In this document: positions 34,755 to 44,057 of the stretch, piece after piece
Numbering within the stretch: the first letter of the stretch is position 1
Layout of the letters: each line of letters begins with the position of its first letter
Assembly (NCBI GenBank): GCA_021234155.1
Contig: JAJEKV010000003.1
Location: 32,657,166-32,721,165 of the forward strand
DNA from: Isoetes taiwanensis
Lineage: Eukaryota > Streptophyta > Lycopodiopsida > Isoetales > Isoetaceae
DNA length: 64,000 nt
Direction of reading: 5' to 3'
Position numbers and translations under genes: made by a program
Notes under the pieces: generated by a model
What the model was told of the DNA's origin: nothing
The model's input: the letters and a program-made list of their open reading frames with translations, nothing else
Database searches by the model: none

Positions 34755-35157
34755 CCTAGCCATTGTTCTATTCCAGACAACGCCATTGTCATGATTCTGT
34801 TTGTTGTTATTCGGAGGCCCTGACTCTCAGTTGACCATCTTGGAGTCTGAGCCTGGGGTAGAACCTTCATTCTTGATGCATTTTGTACGTGTATTGTTAT
34901 TATGTGATGTTGTCTTGATGATGGATGGACCACCCTTCGTGGTGGTATATTATTTAATTGTATTAGTGCCAAGTGCCAAGTGCCAACATGTATATATGCT
35001 TCCGCTATATAGGATATTCTCATAGAAGGCATGGGACAAACGACACCTTCGTCCTTCATCCAGACACTTGCCCATCACAAGTGGTCCTAGTCAGATGGAG
35101 GGCCTTTCCGTGGTGATGGAGTGACCATGGGAGGGGAATTTCCCGTATTTATACGAT
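34755..35157 (-). repeat. Right arm of ~390-bp inverted repeat
   Basis: The reverse complement matches 13364-13755, starting ATCGTATAAATACGGG and running to the GGAATAGAACAATGG end. A small local expansion, TGCCAAG three times near 34970-34990, distinguishes it. Just outside it (35190 on) lies a LINE fragment, so the outer flank is not unique DNA. Confidence 0.65.
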
Positions 35158-35189
35158 GGGAGCATCGTATTGTTTCGGGGAGCATCCCA

Positions 35190-35310
35190 CAACGACCACC
35201 TTCATACCATGCTTCCATAGAGATGACACCTGCTAGGGCCATCATCTTTGTGTAAGGGGTGAACAGATGCAGCAAGTCTGAGGGATCTGGCAGCAATGAC
35301 ACCTACCAGA
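35190..35310 (-). mobile_element. Short LINE fragment of the same family
   Basis: It matches the LINE copy-1 region at about 8563-8690 in the same strand sense: CATACCATGCTTNNATAGAGA, a shared GTGTNAGGGGNTGAAC block and the GTGCC/GTCATTGCTGCCAGATCC part. About 120 bp remain, with no poly(A) end, so it is a relic. Confidence 0.6.
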
Positions 35311-36151
35311 ACCTTTTTTTAACATCCATGTATGGGGTTCAAACTTCCACAAATCCTTCAACACACAAGCTTTCAACTCAACATGAACTTCCTTATAATT
35401 TAGTGATGCTTGGCCATTTGTCACGTTTAATCCATTTAGCATACCATTTTTTCACATTGCAATACCAGCCTTTATCTTTGGATTCTCAAGGGCTAGCGAG
35501 AAAATCTTTCTTCTTCTAATATAGGAATCCCGTCATAAGTTATTGTTCTGCATAATGCTTCAACTTTCAATGGCATCAAGCCTGTCGCACTAGCAGCATG
35601 CAATATGGAGTTTGTGGCTTTGCACTAAGCTCATTTAGCAAGCAACGCTTCTGTACATTCTCAAGCACAATTAGACTCTATAAAGACACTCTTCGAAATG
35701 CTGCCATTCGAAGTGTGCTCTTTCTTGCTTATAAGACATCAGTTATTCTTTGCATCTTTTGTGCTTGCATTGTCTCTCTACTAACATTCACAATCATGTT
35801 TTTCATAACATCACATTGGGATTTGATACACCCGCTTGCATATGCAAAAGTTTGTCCTTCTTAAAAGACTTTGAAGATTTCTCCCTTTTTCTAACTCCGT
35901 AGCAACATTCCTCATAATGTGTGAGAGAACCACCTAGCTCCTTGAAAGTCCATGCAATCTTCTTTCACTATGCCATTGTTTTCTCCTGCTTCAATGGTTG
36001 AATGTTTTCCTTCTCCTTCTCTTCAATTCTTCTTCTCGATTTTCTTTTTCTCTGGATCTCCACCAACTCCAATTAATACTCCTACAATCATCAGGGATTG
36101 CTAGACTCGTCATATGAAGAATTGAAATTTGCAATGGAACTAAGAATTGCA
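35311..36151. other. No gene recognised
   Basis: Short frames on both strands (for example 35598-35864 plus) have no recognisable motif. The stretch ends at the left LTR of the copia element. Confidence 0.4.
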
Positions 36152-36915
36152 TGTTCAAATTATAAGTCAACTAGATATTTCAACTTGAGCAAACACTGCA
36201 ATCAACAACCTTGAGCTCACTTGAGAAATGAAGTCAAATAATGTCTTTGATTGATCTATGATCTATGCAACAAGCACATAGTTGAAATAAAGCACAAATT
36301 TCCTAAGGAAATCTATGAATGCAAGGGAGCCACAATATGGTCCCTAATCCCTTGCAATATGTCAAGAATTTCAACCTTTAACACAAAATCATAGTCATTA
36401 ATGCTTAAAGTTTACTCTAGCTACGAGATTGCCTTAAACACTGTAGCAATCTTCTTTCTGAACCAAACACGAACTTCTCGGCATAAACTCTCTTCAATGC
36501 ATTCGATCTACAGTCTGGTTGCTTCTTAAGCATCGAATCATTCATATTTATGCTGTACTCCGTCGGTTTAGCTCAGATAGAAGTTCTATGTTTAGATCTC
36601 GATGGCCTCAAGATATCCCACAGGCGTTATGTGTTAAATCTGACACTTTCGAATTATCCCACAGGCGTGCATAGATAAACTCGGCTTACAACCATTGAAC
36701 CTTTAAACCTTTGTAAAAAATATAAAACTCCCTTTCAATCTTTCGTGCATCATGTTTTGGTATCACCATAACATTCAACCTTGTATCCTTCAATTCTCTT
36801 TAATCAAATTAACCTAACAAGTTCTTACCCTGACTTTAGCTTAACCATATGCTTCTGTCTGCCATCTCTGAGTTCAACTATAAGAAGAAAGATTTACATG
36901 ACCATATTTCTAACA
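36152..36915 (-). repeat. Copia 3' LTR (complete)
   Basis: 764 bp on the plus strand from TGTTCAAATTATAAG to ATATTTCTAACA. It matches 41284-42002 throughout the shared part. Confidence 0.93.
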
Positions 36916-37119
36916 TTCCCCCTTCATGTAATCTTTCCTATGATTATACTGTACTGCATCTCTTAGAATCTTAAATCTTCCAAGTGGCAAAGCTTTTGTT
37001 AGAAGATCTGCCATTTGCTTGACTGTACTGACATATGCAAGGTGTACTAGTTTTCTTTCAACCATATCTCGAATAAAATGAACTTCCATTTCTATACGCT
37101 TGCATCTTTCATGCAACAC
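36910..37119 (-). pseudogene. Copia RNase H C-terminal end, shifted frame
   Basis: The last 69 codons of Pol (MLHERCKRIEMEVHFIRDMV, then MADLLTKALPLGRFKILRD) lie one frame off from the main ORF. The shift is one missing base where an Asn-Pro-Val stretch is expected, in a CCTGTG-like context that reads CTGTG. Restoring the count of bases is not attempted here. Confidence 0.85.
36916..36925 (-). promoter_or_regulatory. Copia polypurine tract
   Basis: On the minus strand GAAGGGGGAA directly precedes the LTR start TGTTAGAAATATGG. Confidence 0.88.
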
Positions 37120-40100
37120 AGATTTCTGGACATGGCTATGCAGCTTGTGCTATCACAAAAAATTATTGTAGGTTCTGTTTGTTCTAACCCTAGCTCAGCA
37201 AGCAGTCTTCTTTCCCATACCACCTCTTTAGTCAGTAAAGTTGCAGCATTATATTCTGCTTCTGCACTAGACAGGGCTATACTTCCTTGCTTTTTGCATT
37301 TCCAAGCTACAGGGGCACCTCCTAGTAAAACCACATAACCTGATGTTGATTTCCTTTGGTCTAAGTCACCTGCCCAGTCAGAGTCACAATAGGCCTTTAA
37401 TTTAAGCTCATCTGAGTTATACCTAATGCCAATATCTAAGGTACCCTTCAGATATCTCAGAATTCTTTTAGCAGCTGTCCAATGTTCTAAACCAGGGTTA
37501 TTGTTGTACCTGCTCAACAAGTTTACTCCAAAAGCTATATCTGGTCTTGTGCAATTTGCTACATAAGACAAACAGCCAATCAGTGATCTATAAGGAACAT
37601 TCTCCATTTGCTTTTTCTCTTTCTCTGATTTTGGAGACATATTAGCTGAGATCTTCTGCCCTAGTACTAAAGGAGTTTGTGCTATGTTGCAATCACTCAT
37701 ATTAAATTTCTTCAACATATTTAGGATATGATTTTGCTGGCTCAATGTCAGCAGCTTATTTTCTCTGTCCCTGTATACTTCAATGCCAAGAAACCTCTTA
37801 AGTTCACCTAAATCTGTCATTTGGAAACGTTTATTGAGCAGATGTTTGCATTGAGCCAAGATATATTTGTCATTTGCAACCATGATATTGCCATCAACAT
37901 AAAGAGCTATAATACACCACTGCTTCCCATCATTATATCTGTATAAATTCCCATCACATTTTAACTTTTCAAAGCCTTGCTCTAGAAGATAATTATCCAT
38001 ACATTTGTACCACTCCCTTGGTGCTTGTTTCAATCCATAAACTGCCCTGTTCAATTTCCACACTTTCCCTTTTTCTTCCTCAAATCCTGGAGCAGGTTTC
38101 AAATAGATTTCTTCTTCAAGTTTTGCATTAAGAAATGCTGTGCTTACATCCATATGATGAATTTCCATGCCACACGAGTTTGCAATAGCTAATAGCATTC
38201 TCAAACTATTAATTTTGACCAATGGTGAGAATGTTTCATCAAAATCTAATCCTTTCTTCTGAGTGAAACCTTGTGCCACAAGCCTTGCCTTAAATTTCTT
38301 TGATTTTCCATCAATACCTGGCTTTATTCTGAAGATCCATTTATTGCCAACAACATTTTTACCTGGTGGCTTGTCAACTACAGTATAGGTCTCTGTTCTT
38401 TTAAAAGATTGCATCTCATTCTCCATAGCTTTCCTCCAATTTTCTGAATCATTACTTTCAATAGCCTCTTCAAAATTACTTGGCAACTTATCAGTTTCTA
38501 AGACAAGAATATCAAATATAGAATGGATTTCACCTTTGCTGCTCTGATGCCTTTTATTTCTACCTTCTTCAGTTCTCCCATGCAACTCTAGTTGAAGTTT
38601 GCTTTCATCAGCCAAGATTTGTGCTTCAGTTCTCCTGGCTTTCCTTTTTGGTCTTGTCATGGGTATAGCAGGTTCAGGTTCTGCCATAGTTACAGTAGGT
38701 TCAGCAGGTTCTGCTATCTCAGCCTCAGGCAATGCAGATTCAACTACAGGTTCAAACTCTGAAAGACTCTCAGTATCTTGTGGTTCACTTGTACCTTCAT
38801 CTCCATCTTCATTATCACTGTCAAGAATTCCTCTTGTATCCTGCATTCCAACCTCAGTCTGAGCAGTATGCTCAATTGTTTCTTTCACATCAGTATTTGT
38901 TTGACTAGCCTTCAAATTATTATCGTTATTAATATTGGGAATTGGTCGATAGAATTTGCTTTCATTGAACACTACATCTCTACTAATCAGGATTTTTCTA
39001 TGAGCAGGGTCATATAACCTGTAAGCTTTTGAATGCAAATCATAGCCCACCATATATGCAATACATGCTCGATCATCAAGTTTTTTTCTAGTTTCTTCAG
39101 AGGTATGAACAAAGCCTAAACAACCAAATGATCTTAAATGTTCATAAACAGGAATTTTACCTGACCACATCATTTCAGGTACTGTGCCTTTTGTACTTAC
39201 AGAGGGCAATATGTTTTGAATAAGTACTGCTGCTTTCAAAGCTTCACTCCATAAGAAATTTGGTAAGCCTGAGTATTTTAACATTGAACGAACAACATTG
39301 AGTAAAGTCCTGTTTTTTCTCTCAGCTACTCCATTTTGTTGTGGAGAATATCTGCAAGTCAACTGTCTTTTAATACCACGGTTAGCACAATACCACTTAA
39401 ATTCCTTTGATAAATATTCTCCCCCTCTGTCTGATCTTATACATTTAACTTTCCTTTCAGTTTCTAGCTTTACTTCAGCTATAAACAATTTCAAGGCTTC
39501 AAAAGCTTGACTTTTTTTCTTCAGCAGATAACATCTTGTCCTTCTGCTGAAATCATCTATGAAAGTCATAAAATACCTATGTCCTTCTATTCCTGTGGTA
39601 TTGATAGGTCCACATAGATCTGTGTGTATCAGATCTAAAATTCTTTTAGCTCTTTTACCATTTGCTTTAAATGCAAGCCTTGATTGCTTACCAAGTTGGC
39701 AGCCAGCACATAGCAATTTTCCATCATCCTTTGCTGTTATAAAGTTGTTTTTAATAAGCAAATCAATATTGGTATAATGGGTATGGCATAATCTATTGTG
39801 CCAAGTTGTCTTTGATGGACACTCAACAAGATTGATAGACAAGATATGGTCTTTGTCAAAGCCAAACAAATTTCCTACTCTTCTTCCAATGAACTTCAAA
39901 ATGTTATGAAGAAATATTTTGCATTCAAGCTTTTCAAAAACAACTTTATACCCAAGATCCACAAGTTGGCAAACTGAGATTAAATTTCTCACAAGAGTTG
40001 GAACACACAAAACTTCTTTAAGTATCACACTTTTTCCATTTAAATCAAACAACTGTAATATCCCAGAGTCTCTAATATTCTGCACCCCACCATCTCCAAG

Positions 40101-40991
40101 CTGAACTTGACCATTCTCTTTCTTACATTCTTTTAATATCTTCACATGATGTACTACTGATCTTTCTGCTCCTGAATCTATAATGAGAAACTTGTTATCA
40201 TTTTTGTTAAACTCTTGAGAAACATTAAGTGCATGTATTACCTCAATGTCATCAGGATTTTCTTCATTTGCCTCTTCCATGATATTCACACTAGTGTTTC
40301 TTCTAAATCTCCCCCTTCCCCTTTTAGAGTCCATTTGAGTTCTTCCTCGACCTCTCCCTTTTCCCCCAATACCCTTGTGACTTGGACAATTTGCAGACAT
40401 GTGACCTTTACCATCACAATTAAAGCATTTAAATTGCTTACCTTCACTTGGACATTCATTTTTAAGGTGTCCATATTGGTTGCAAGTGTAGCAGGGCCCC
40501 AATCTATCTTTTGCAAAACTGGAACTGCCTCCTCTTTTCTGCTTCCTTGCAAACAGCACCTCTGGAGATTGATCATCATCTTGAATACCTCTGGACTGCT
40601 CAAATTCAGTATGAATAATCCTCAAGGCATGCTCCTTTGAAGTGGCTATATTTCTCACTAATGTTGCAAGCTGAGTGTTGTGAGAAACAGCCCTATACAA
40701 TGCCAATATTTGGTATTGCTCACTTAAAACATTTCCAGCTCCTTCAAGATCTGCCACAATTGAATCAAACTTCTCCAAAAAATATGTTAGATCATCCTTA
40801 TCAAATAATTTTAGTTTCCTTAGTTGCTTTTCCAACAAGTCTATTTGGGATGAACTCTTTACCTCATATTGACTTATAAGATACTGCCACATTTCATGTG
40901 GCTTTAACCCTCTTAATCTCAACTTAAGAGCAGTTCCTACCTTACTCAGGATTATCTGCTGAGCTTCCATAACTTTAGTGTCATCTGCCAC
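37092..40991 (-). CDS. Ty1/copia Gag-Pol polyprotein, main ORF (1299 aa)
   Basis: Domains in order: copia-type Gag with two CCHC knuckles (CYTCNQYGHLKNEC, CFNCDGKGHMSANC, about residues 165-205); protease with FLIIDSGAERSVVHH (about 268); GAG-pre-integrase with HNRLCH and CAGC; integrase core with D-D-E in HTDLCGP, RSDRGGEY and QQNGVAERKNRT; copia RT (NVVGNKWIFRIKPG, KARLVAQGFTQKKGLDFDET, MDVSTAFLNAKLEEEIYLKP); and RNase H (CDSDWAGDLDQRKSTSGYV). The catalytic RT box reads YVDG instead of YVDD (about 37890), which should abolish polymerisation. The ORF lacks the first ~90 Gag residues, which sit in another frame (40952-41251), and its last few codons are out of frame. The plus-strand ORFs inside it are shadows. 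Confidence 0.95.
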   Translation of the reverse strand: MADDTKVMEAQQIILSKVGTALKLRLRGLKPHEMWQYLISQYEVKSSSQIDLLEKQLRKLKLFDKDDLTYFLEKFDSIVADLEGAGNVLSEQYQILALYRAVSHNTQLATLVRNIATSKEHALRIIHTEFEQSRGIQDDDQSPEVLFARKQKRGGSSSFAKDRLGPCYTCNQYGHLKNECPSEGKQFKCFNCDGKGHMSANCPSHKGIGGKGRGRGRTQMDSKRGRGRFRRNTSVNIMEEANEENPDDIEVIHALNVSQEFNKNDNKFLIIDSGAERSVVHHVKILKECKKENGQVQLGDGGVQNIRDSGILQLFDLNGKSVILKEVLCVPTLVRNLISVCQLVDLGYKVVFEKLECKIFLHNILKFIGRRVGNLFGFDKDHILSINLVECPSKTTWHNRLCHTHYTNIDLLIKNNFITAKDDGKLLCAGCQLGKQSRLAFKANGKRAKRILDLIHTDLCGPINTTGIEGHRYFMTFIDDFSRRTRCYLLKKKSQAFEALKLFIAEVKLETERKVKCIRSDRGGEYLSKEFKWYCANRGIKRQLTCRYSPQQNGVAERKNRTLLNVVRSMLKYSGLPNFLWSEALKAAVLIQNILPSVSTKGTVPEMMWSGKIPVYEHLRSFGCLGFVHTSEETRKKLDDRACIAYMVGYDLHSKAYRLYDPAHRKILISRDVVFNESKFYRPIPNINNDNNLKASQTNTDVKETIEHTAQTEVGMQDTRGILDSDNEDGDEGTSEPQDTESLSEFEPVVESALPEAEIAEPAEPTVTMAEPEPAIPMTRPKRKARRTEAQILADESKLQLELHGRTEEGRNKRHQSSKGEIHSIFDILVLETDKLPSNFEEAIESNDSENWRKAMENEMQSFKRTETYTVVDKPPGKNVVGNKWIFRIKPGIDGKSKKFKARLVAQGFTQKKGLDFDETFSPLVKINSLRMLLAIANSCGMEIHHMDVSTAFLNAKLEEEIYLKPAPGFEEEKGKVWKLNRAVYGLKQAPREWYKCMDNYLLEQGFEKLKCDGNLYRYNDGKQWCIIALYVDGNIMVANDKYILAQCKHLLNKRFQMTDLGELKRFLGIEVYRDRENKLLTLSQQNHILNMLKKFNMSDCNIAQTPLVLGQKISANMSPKSEKEKKQMENVPYRSLIGCLSYVANCTRPDIAFGVNLLSRYNNNPGLEHWTAAKRILRYLKGTLDIGIRYNSDELKLKAYCDSDWAGDLDQRKSTSGYVVLLGGAPVAWKCKKQGSIALSSAEAEYNAATLLTKEVVWERRLLAELGLEQTEPTIIFCDSTSCIAMSRNLCCMKDASV

Positions 40992-41251
40992 AACAACAAT
41001 AGGAGTTGAAGATGCTCCAGGACCTTCTGGAGTTCCACTCCCCCCCCTGGATTATTTGAGCTGGCACCTGGACTTGCAGAACTAGCAGAACTAGCAGATC
41101 TAGTAACTCCATCTTGACCACCATCTATAAGATGCCACAAATGTTCAAATTCCAAGACAGATTTAATAGACTCCTTCCAGACTTGAAATCCAGTGTCTCC
41201 CTTAAAGACTTCAATTTGATTTAACAAATTGACTGCAAATCTAGTAGACAT
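40952..41251 (-). pseudogene. Copia Gag N-terminus, frame offset
   Basis: ATG at 41251 gives MSTRFAVNLLNQIEVFKGD, then WKESIKSVLEFEHLWHLIDG, a typical copia Gag start. It joins the main frame at a run of eight G (plus-strand C run at 41039-41046); one base of run length separates the two frames. The 3' third of this frame after the run is a shadow. Confidence 0.85.
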
Positions 41252-41270
41252 TATGCCTTAAGTCAACCTG

Positions 41271-41282
41271 GCTCTGATACCA
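41271..41282 (-). promoter_or_regulatory. Copia primer binding site (initiator tRNA-Met)
   Basis: GCTCTGATACCA on the plus strand is the complement of TGGTATCAGAGC, the standard iMet PBS, one base from the LTR edge at 41284. Confidence 0.95.
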
Positions 41283-41283
41283 A

Positions 41284-42002
41284 TGTTCAAATTATAAGTC
41301 AACTAGATATTTCAACTTGAGCAAACACTGCAATCAACAACCTTGAGCTCACTTGAGAAATGAAGTCAAATAATGTCTTTGATTGATCTATGATCTATGC
41401 AACAAGCACTTAGTTGAAATAAAGCACAAATTTCCTAAGGAAATCTATGAATGCAAGGGAGCCACAATATGGTCCCTAATCCCTTGCAATATGTCAAGAA
41501 TTTCAACCTTTAACACAAAATCATAGTCATTAATGCTTAAGGTTTACTGTAGCTACGAGATTGCCTTAAACACTGTAGCAATCTTCTTTCTGAACCAAAC
41601 ACGAACTTCTCGGCATAAACTCTCTTCAATGCATTCGATCTACAGTCTGGTTGCTTCTTAAGCATCGAATCATTCATATTTATGCTGTACTCCGTCGGTT
41701 TAGCTCGGATAGAAGTTCTATGTTTAGATCTCGGTGGCCTCAAGATATCCCACAGGCGTTATGTGTTAAATCCGACACTTTCGAATTATCCCACAGGCGT
41801 GCATAGATAAACTCGGCTTACAACCATTGAACCTTTAAACCTTTGTAAAAATATAAAACTCCCTTTCAATCTTTCGTGCATCATGTTTTGGTATCACCAT
41901 AACATTCAACCTTGTATCCTTCAATTCTCTTTAATCAAATTAATCTAACAAGTTCTTACCCTGACTTTAGCTTAACCATATGCTTCTGTCTGCCATCTCT
42001 GA
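41284..42002 (-). repeat. Copia 5' LTR, outer end missing
   Basis: It follows the left LTR to CTGCCATCTCTGA and then breaks into unrelated sequence, so the last ~50 bp of the outer edge (starting GTTCAACTATAAGAAG in the left copy) are lost. Confidence 0.9.
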
Positions 42003-42789
42003 AGATTGAGCGTGAAAGCAATGCATGCAAGAATCAAGTTCAGTGATAGCAAGAACCCTGAAGAATGACAATCTGAGAAAGAAAAATTTGTCCTCCATAA
42101 TCTCTCCTGCCATGCAGGATATCCTGCCAAACATGAGAATTGATGTCTTAATTCAGGCATTCCCCTAGCAACGATCTATGTCATTGATCCCTGCACCAAC
42201 AAAATGTATATACTATTTTTAAAAATGATGAGAATTGATCTCACAATGTGCTCCTCTAGCAGAGGTCCATGTCATTGATCTCTGCCAAGGAGATGTATAT
42301 ACTATTTCGGAGCAATAACCCCCACCCTCCCCAAAGGTCTTTTATCACAACTTTATCCCCCAAGGCAGTTCGACATGGGCTACCTAATTTTATCTTATTA
42401 TCTAGTATCATCATCAGCCAGGCATTTCTTCATTGCAATTACATTGTCATTAGTCTGTGGTTTACAAAGTTCACTTAAAGGGGGCAATTCAACCGGCCCC
42501 AAGCTCGGTTTCCTGACCTTTACGTTGTAATCATGTTCGTAAAACCAGATGCCTATACCCCGCAAGGTCACGACATCCATACCTTGGAAAAGGACAATTC
42601 CGATGTCTATGTGATACACGACAAGGACACTACTAATGCTTTTGGCCGGAACGACATCCACGACGTCTGATAAACATAAACCTGCACAATAAATTTGTTT
42701 GTAAACATGTGTCAACGAAAGAAATGAAAAGATAAGGAGATCACACGACGCGAAACTGTTTCTACGCACTTAATGTTCCAAATGTACTT
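42003..42789. other. No gene recognised; one unassigned minus frame
   Basis: A 123-aa minus frame (42398-42769) includes DVVDVVPAKSISSVLVVYHI and VRKPSLGPVELPPLSEL. Its composition looks somewhat protein-like, but I know no family for it. It may be an exon remnant. Confidence 0.3.
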
Positions 42790-44057
42790 TAGGAAGAAGC
42801 ATTAAAAACAGTTGTGTTTATTCAAAACAAACTACCATCTACCAACACACATGGCAAATTGCCTGTGGGCTGGAGAACATAACAGTCCTGATTACAGTAA
42901 ATTAAAGGCATTCGGTTGTCTTGTATATATCCATATTCCAGAGGAATTAAGGAGCAAAGTTGAGGACATAGCAAATATTGGATACGTGGTGGGTTATGCT
43001 GAAGAATCAAAGGCATATAGGTTGTACGATCCCAAAAATAAAACAATTACATTAATTAGAGATGGTGTGTTTAGTGAAACGGAGTTGGAAAAAAATGGAA
43101 AATTATTGACCGATGCTCATGACAAGTCTAAGCATCCTGAGGTAAAAGTGAAAAAATGATATTGAAATCATACAAGATGATGATAATGTCGAAGATCATA
43201 ACAAAAGAGAGGATGTTGCAGAAGAAATTTGTGCAGCGAGTGACATGGATGTACGTCATGAAGAACTAGAGCATCAAGTTGCTGAGCATGAAATAAGACC
43301 AAAGAAAAGAAAGACAAAAGATGAGAAACTGAAGATGGAATTAGAAGAGAAAGGCATAGATAGATATTGACAAGCTTGGCCCAAAAGAAATAGGAAAAAG
43401 CAAAAGATTAGAAGAAAATCAAGCAGAAGAGATCATACTAACGCTTATGATTGTCATAGAGAAGGACATTCCATGCAATTATAAAGAAGCAATAGAAAGT
43501 ATTGACAATATTAGCTGGCAGCATGCAATGGATGAGGAAATGCATGTGTTTAAGAGAATTGGTACCTATGAAGAGGTGGCTAGACCAGAGAACAAAAACA
43601 TAGTTGGAAACAAGTGGATATACAAGATTAAGACATTGCCAGATGGAAAGAAAAAGTTTAAAGCTAGGCTGGTAGCATAGGGATTTTCACAATGAAAAGG
43701 TATCGATACAATATACAATGACACATTGTCTCCAATAGTGAAAATTTCAAGCATTAGAATGCTATTGGATTTGTCAAGCTCTCATAATTTCGAAATACAT
43801 CACATCGAAATATATAATTTCTTGGTTCCTGGCCATAAACTGAGCTCAGAGATGTCCCCAAGCACAGAAGAAGAAAGACAATGTATGGAAAGGGTTCCAT
43901 ATAGAGCACTTATAGGTTGTCTGTTATATATATCAAACTCTATATGCCCTGACATAGCCTTTGCAATAAACATGTTAACAAGTAATAACAATTGTCCAGG
44001 AAAGCAGCACTAAATAGTAGCCAAACGAGTGGTCACATATCTCAAAGGTATTATTAA
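42790..44057 (+). pseudogene. Decayed Ty1/copia Pol, 5' part
   Basis: The late integrase region is recognisable (KLKAFGCLVYIHIPEELRSK, NIGYVVGYAEESKAYRLYDP), then an acidic spacer, then RT (DNISWQHAMDEEMHVFKRIG, NKNIVGNKWIYKIKTLPDGK, KFKARLVA). A stop follows KARLVA. The RT then jumps from FEIHHIEIYN straight to VPGHKLSSEM and YRALIGCLLYISNSICPDIA, so the YVDD region is deleted. It is 5'-truncated (no Gag, protease or left LTR) and is a different, older copy than the 36152-42002 element. Confidence 0.85.
44054..44057. repeat. TTAA flank, left
   Basis: TTAA directly before CACTAGACC, mirrored at 46651-46654. Confidence 0.75.

Larger units (their letters stand above)
36152..42002 (-). mobile_element. 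Young Ty1/copia retrotransposon, truncated at its upstream LTR
   Basis: Minus orientation. The left (3') LTR is 36152-36915, with a polypurine tract next to it; the right (5') LTR is 41284-42002, next to a perfect initiator-Met PBS. The interior is a nearly continuous Gag-Pol frame. The LTRs differ at only about eight positions by eye over some 720 bp, so the insertion is young. About 50 bp of the outer end of the right LTR are missing, so no target duplication can be checked. Confidence 0.93.

Noticed and set aside
38599-38862. Plus-strand frames inside the copia ORF (including a hydrophobic 87-aa one)
   Set aside because: They lie antisense to the 1299-aa Gag-Pol frame and track its Ala/Glu/Pro-rich spacer; they are shadows.
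42398-42769. Replication protein A-like protein
   Set aside because: A vague likeness in DVVDVV and hydrophobic spacing only; no OB-fold motifs could be aligned by eye.
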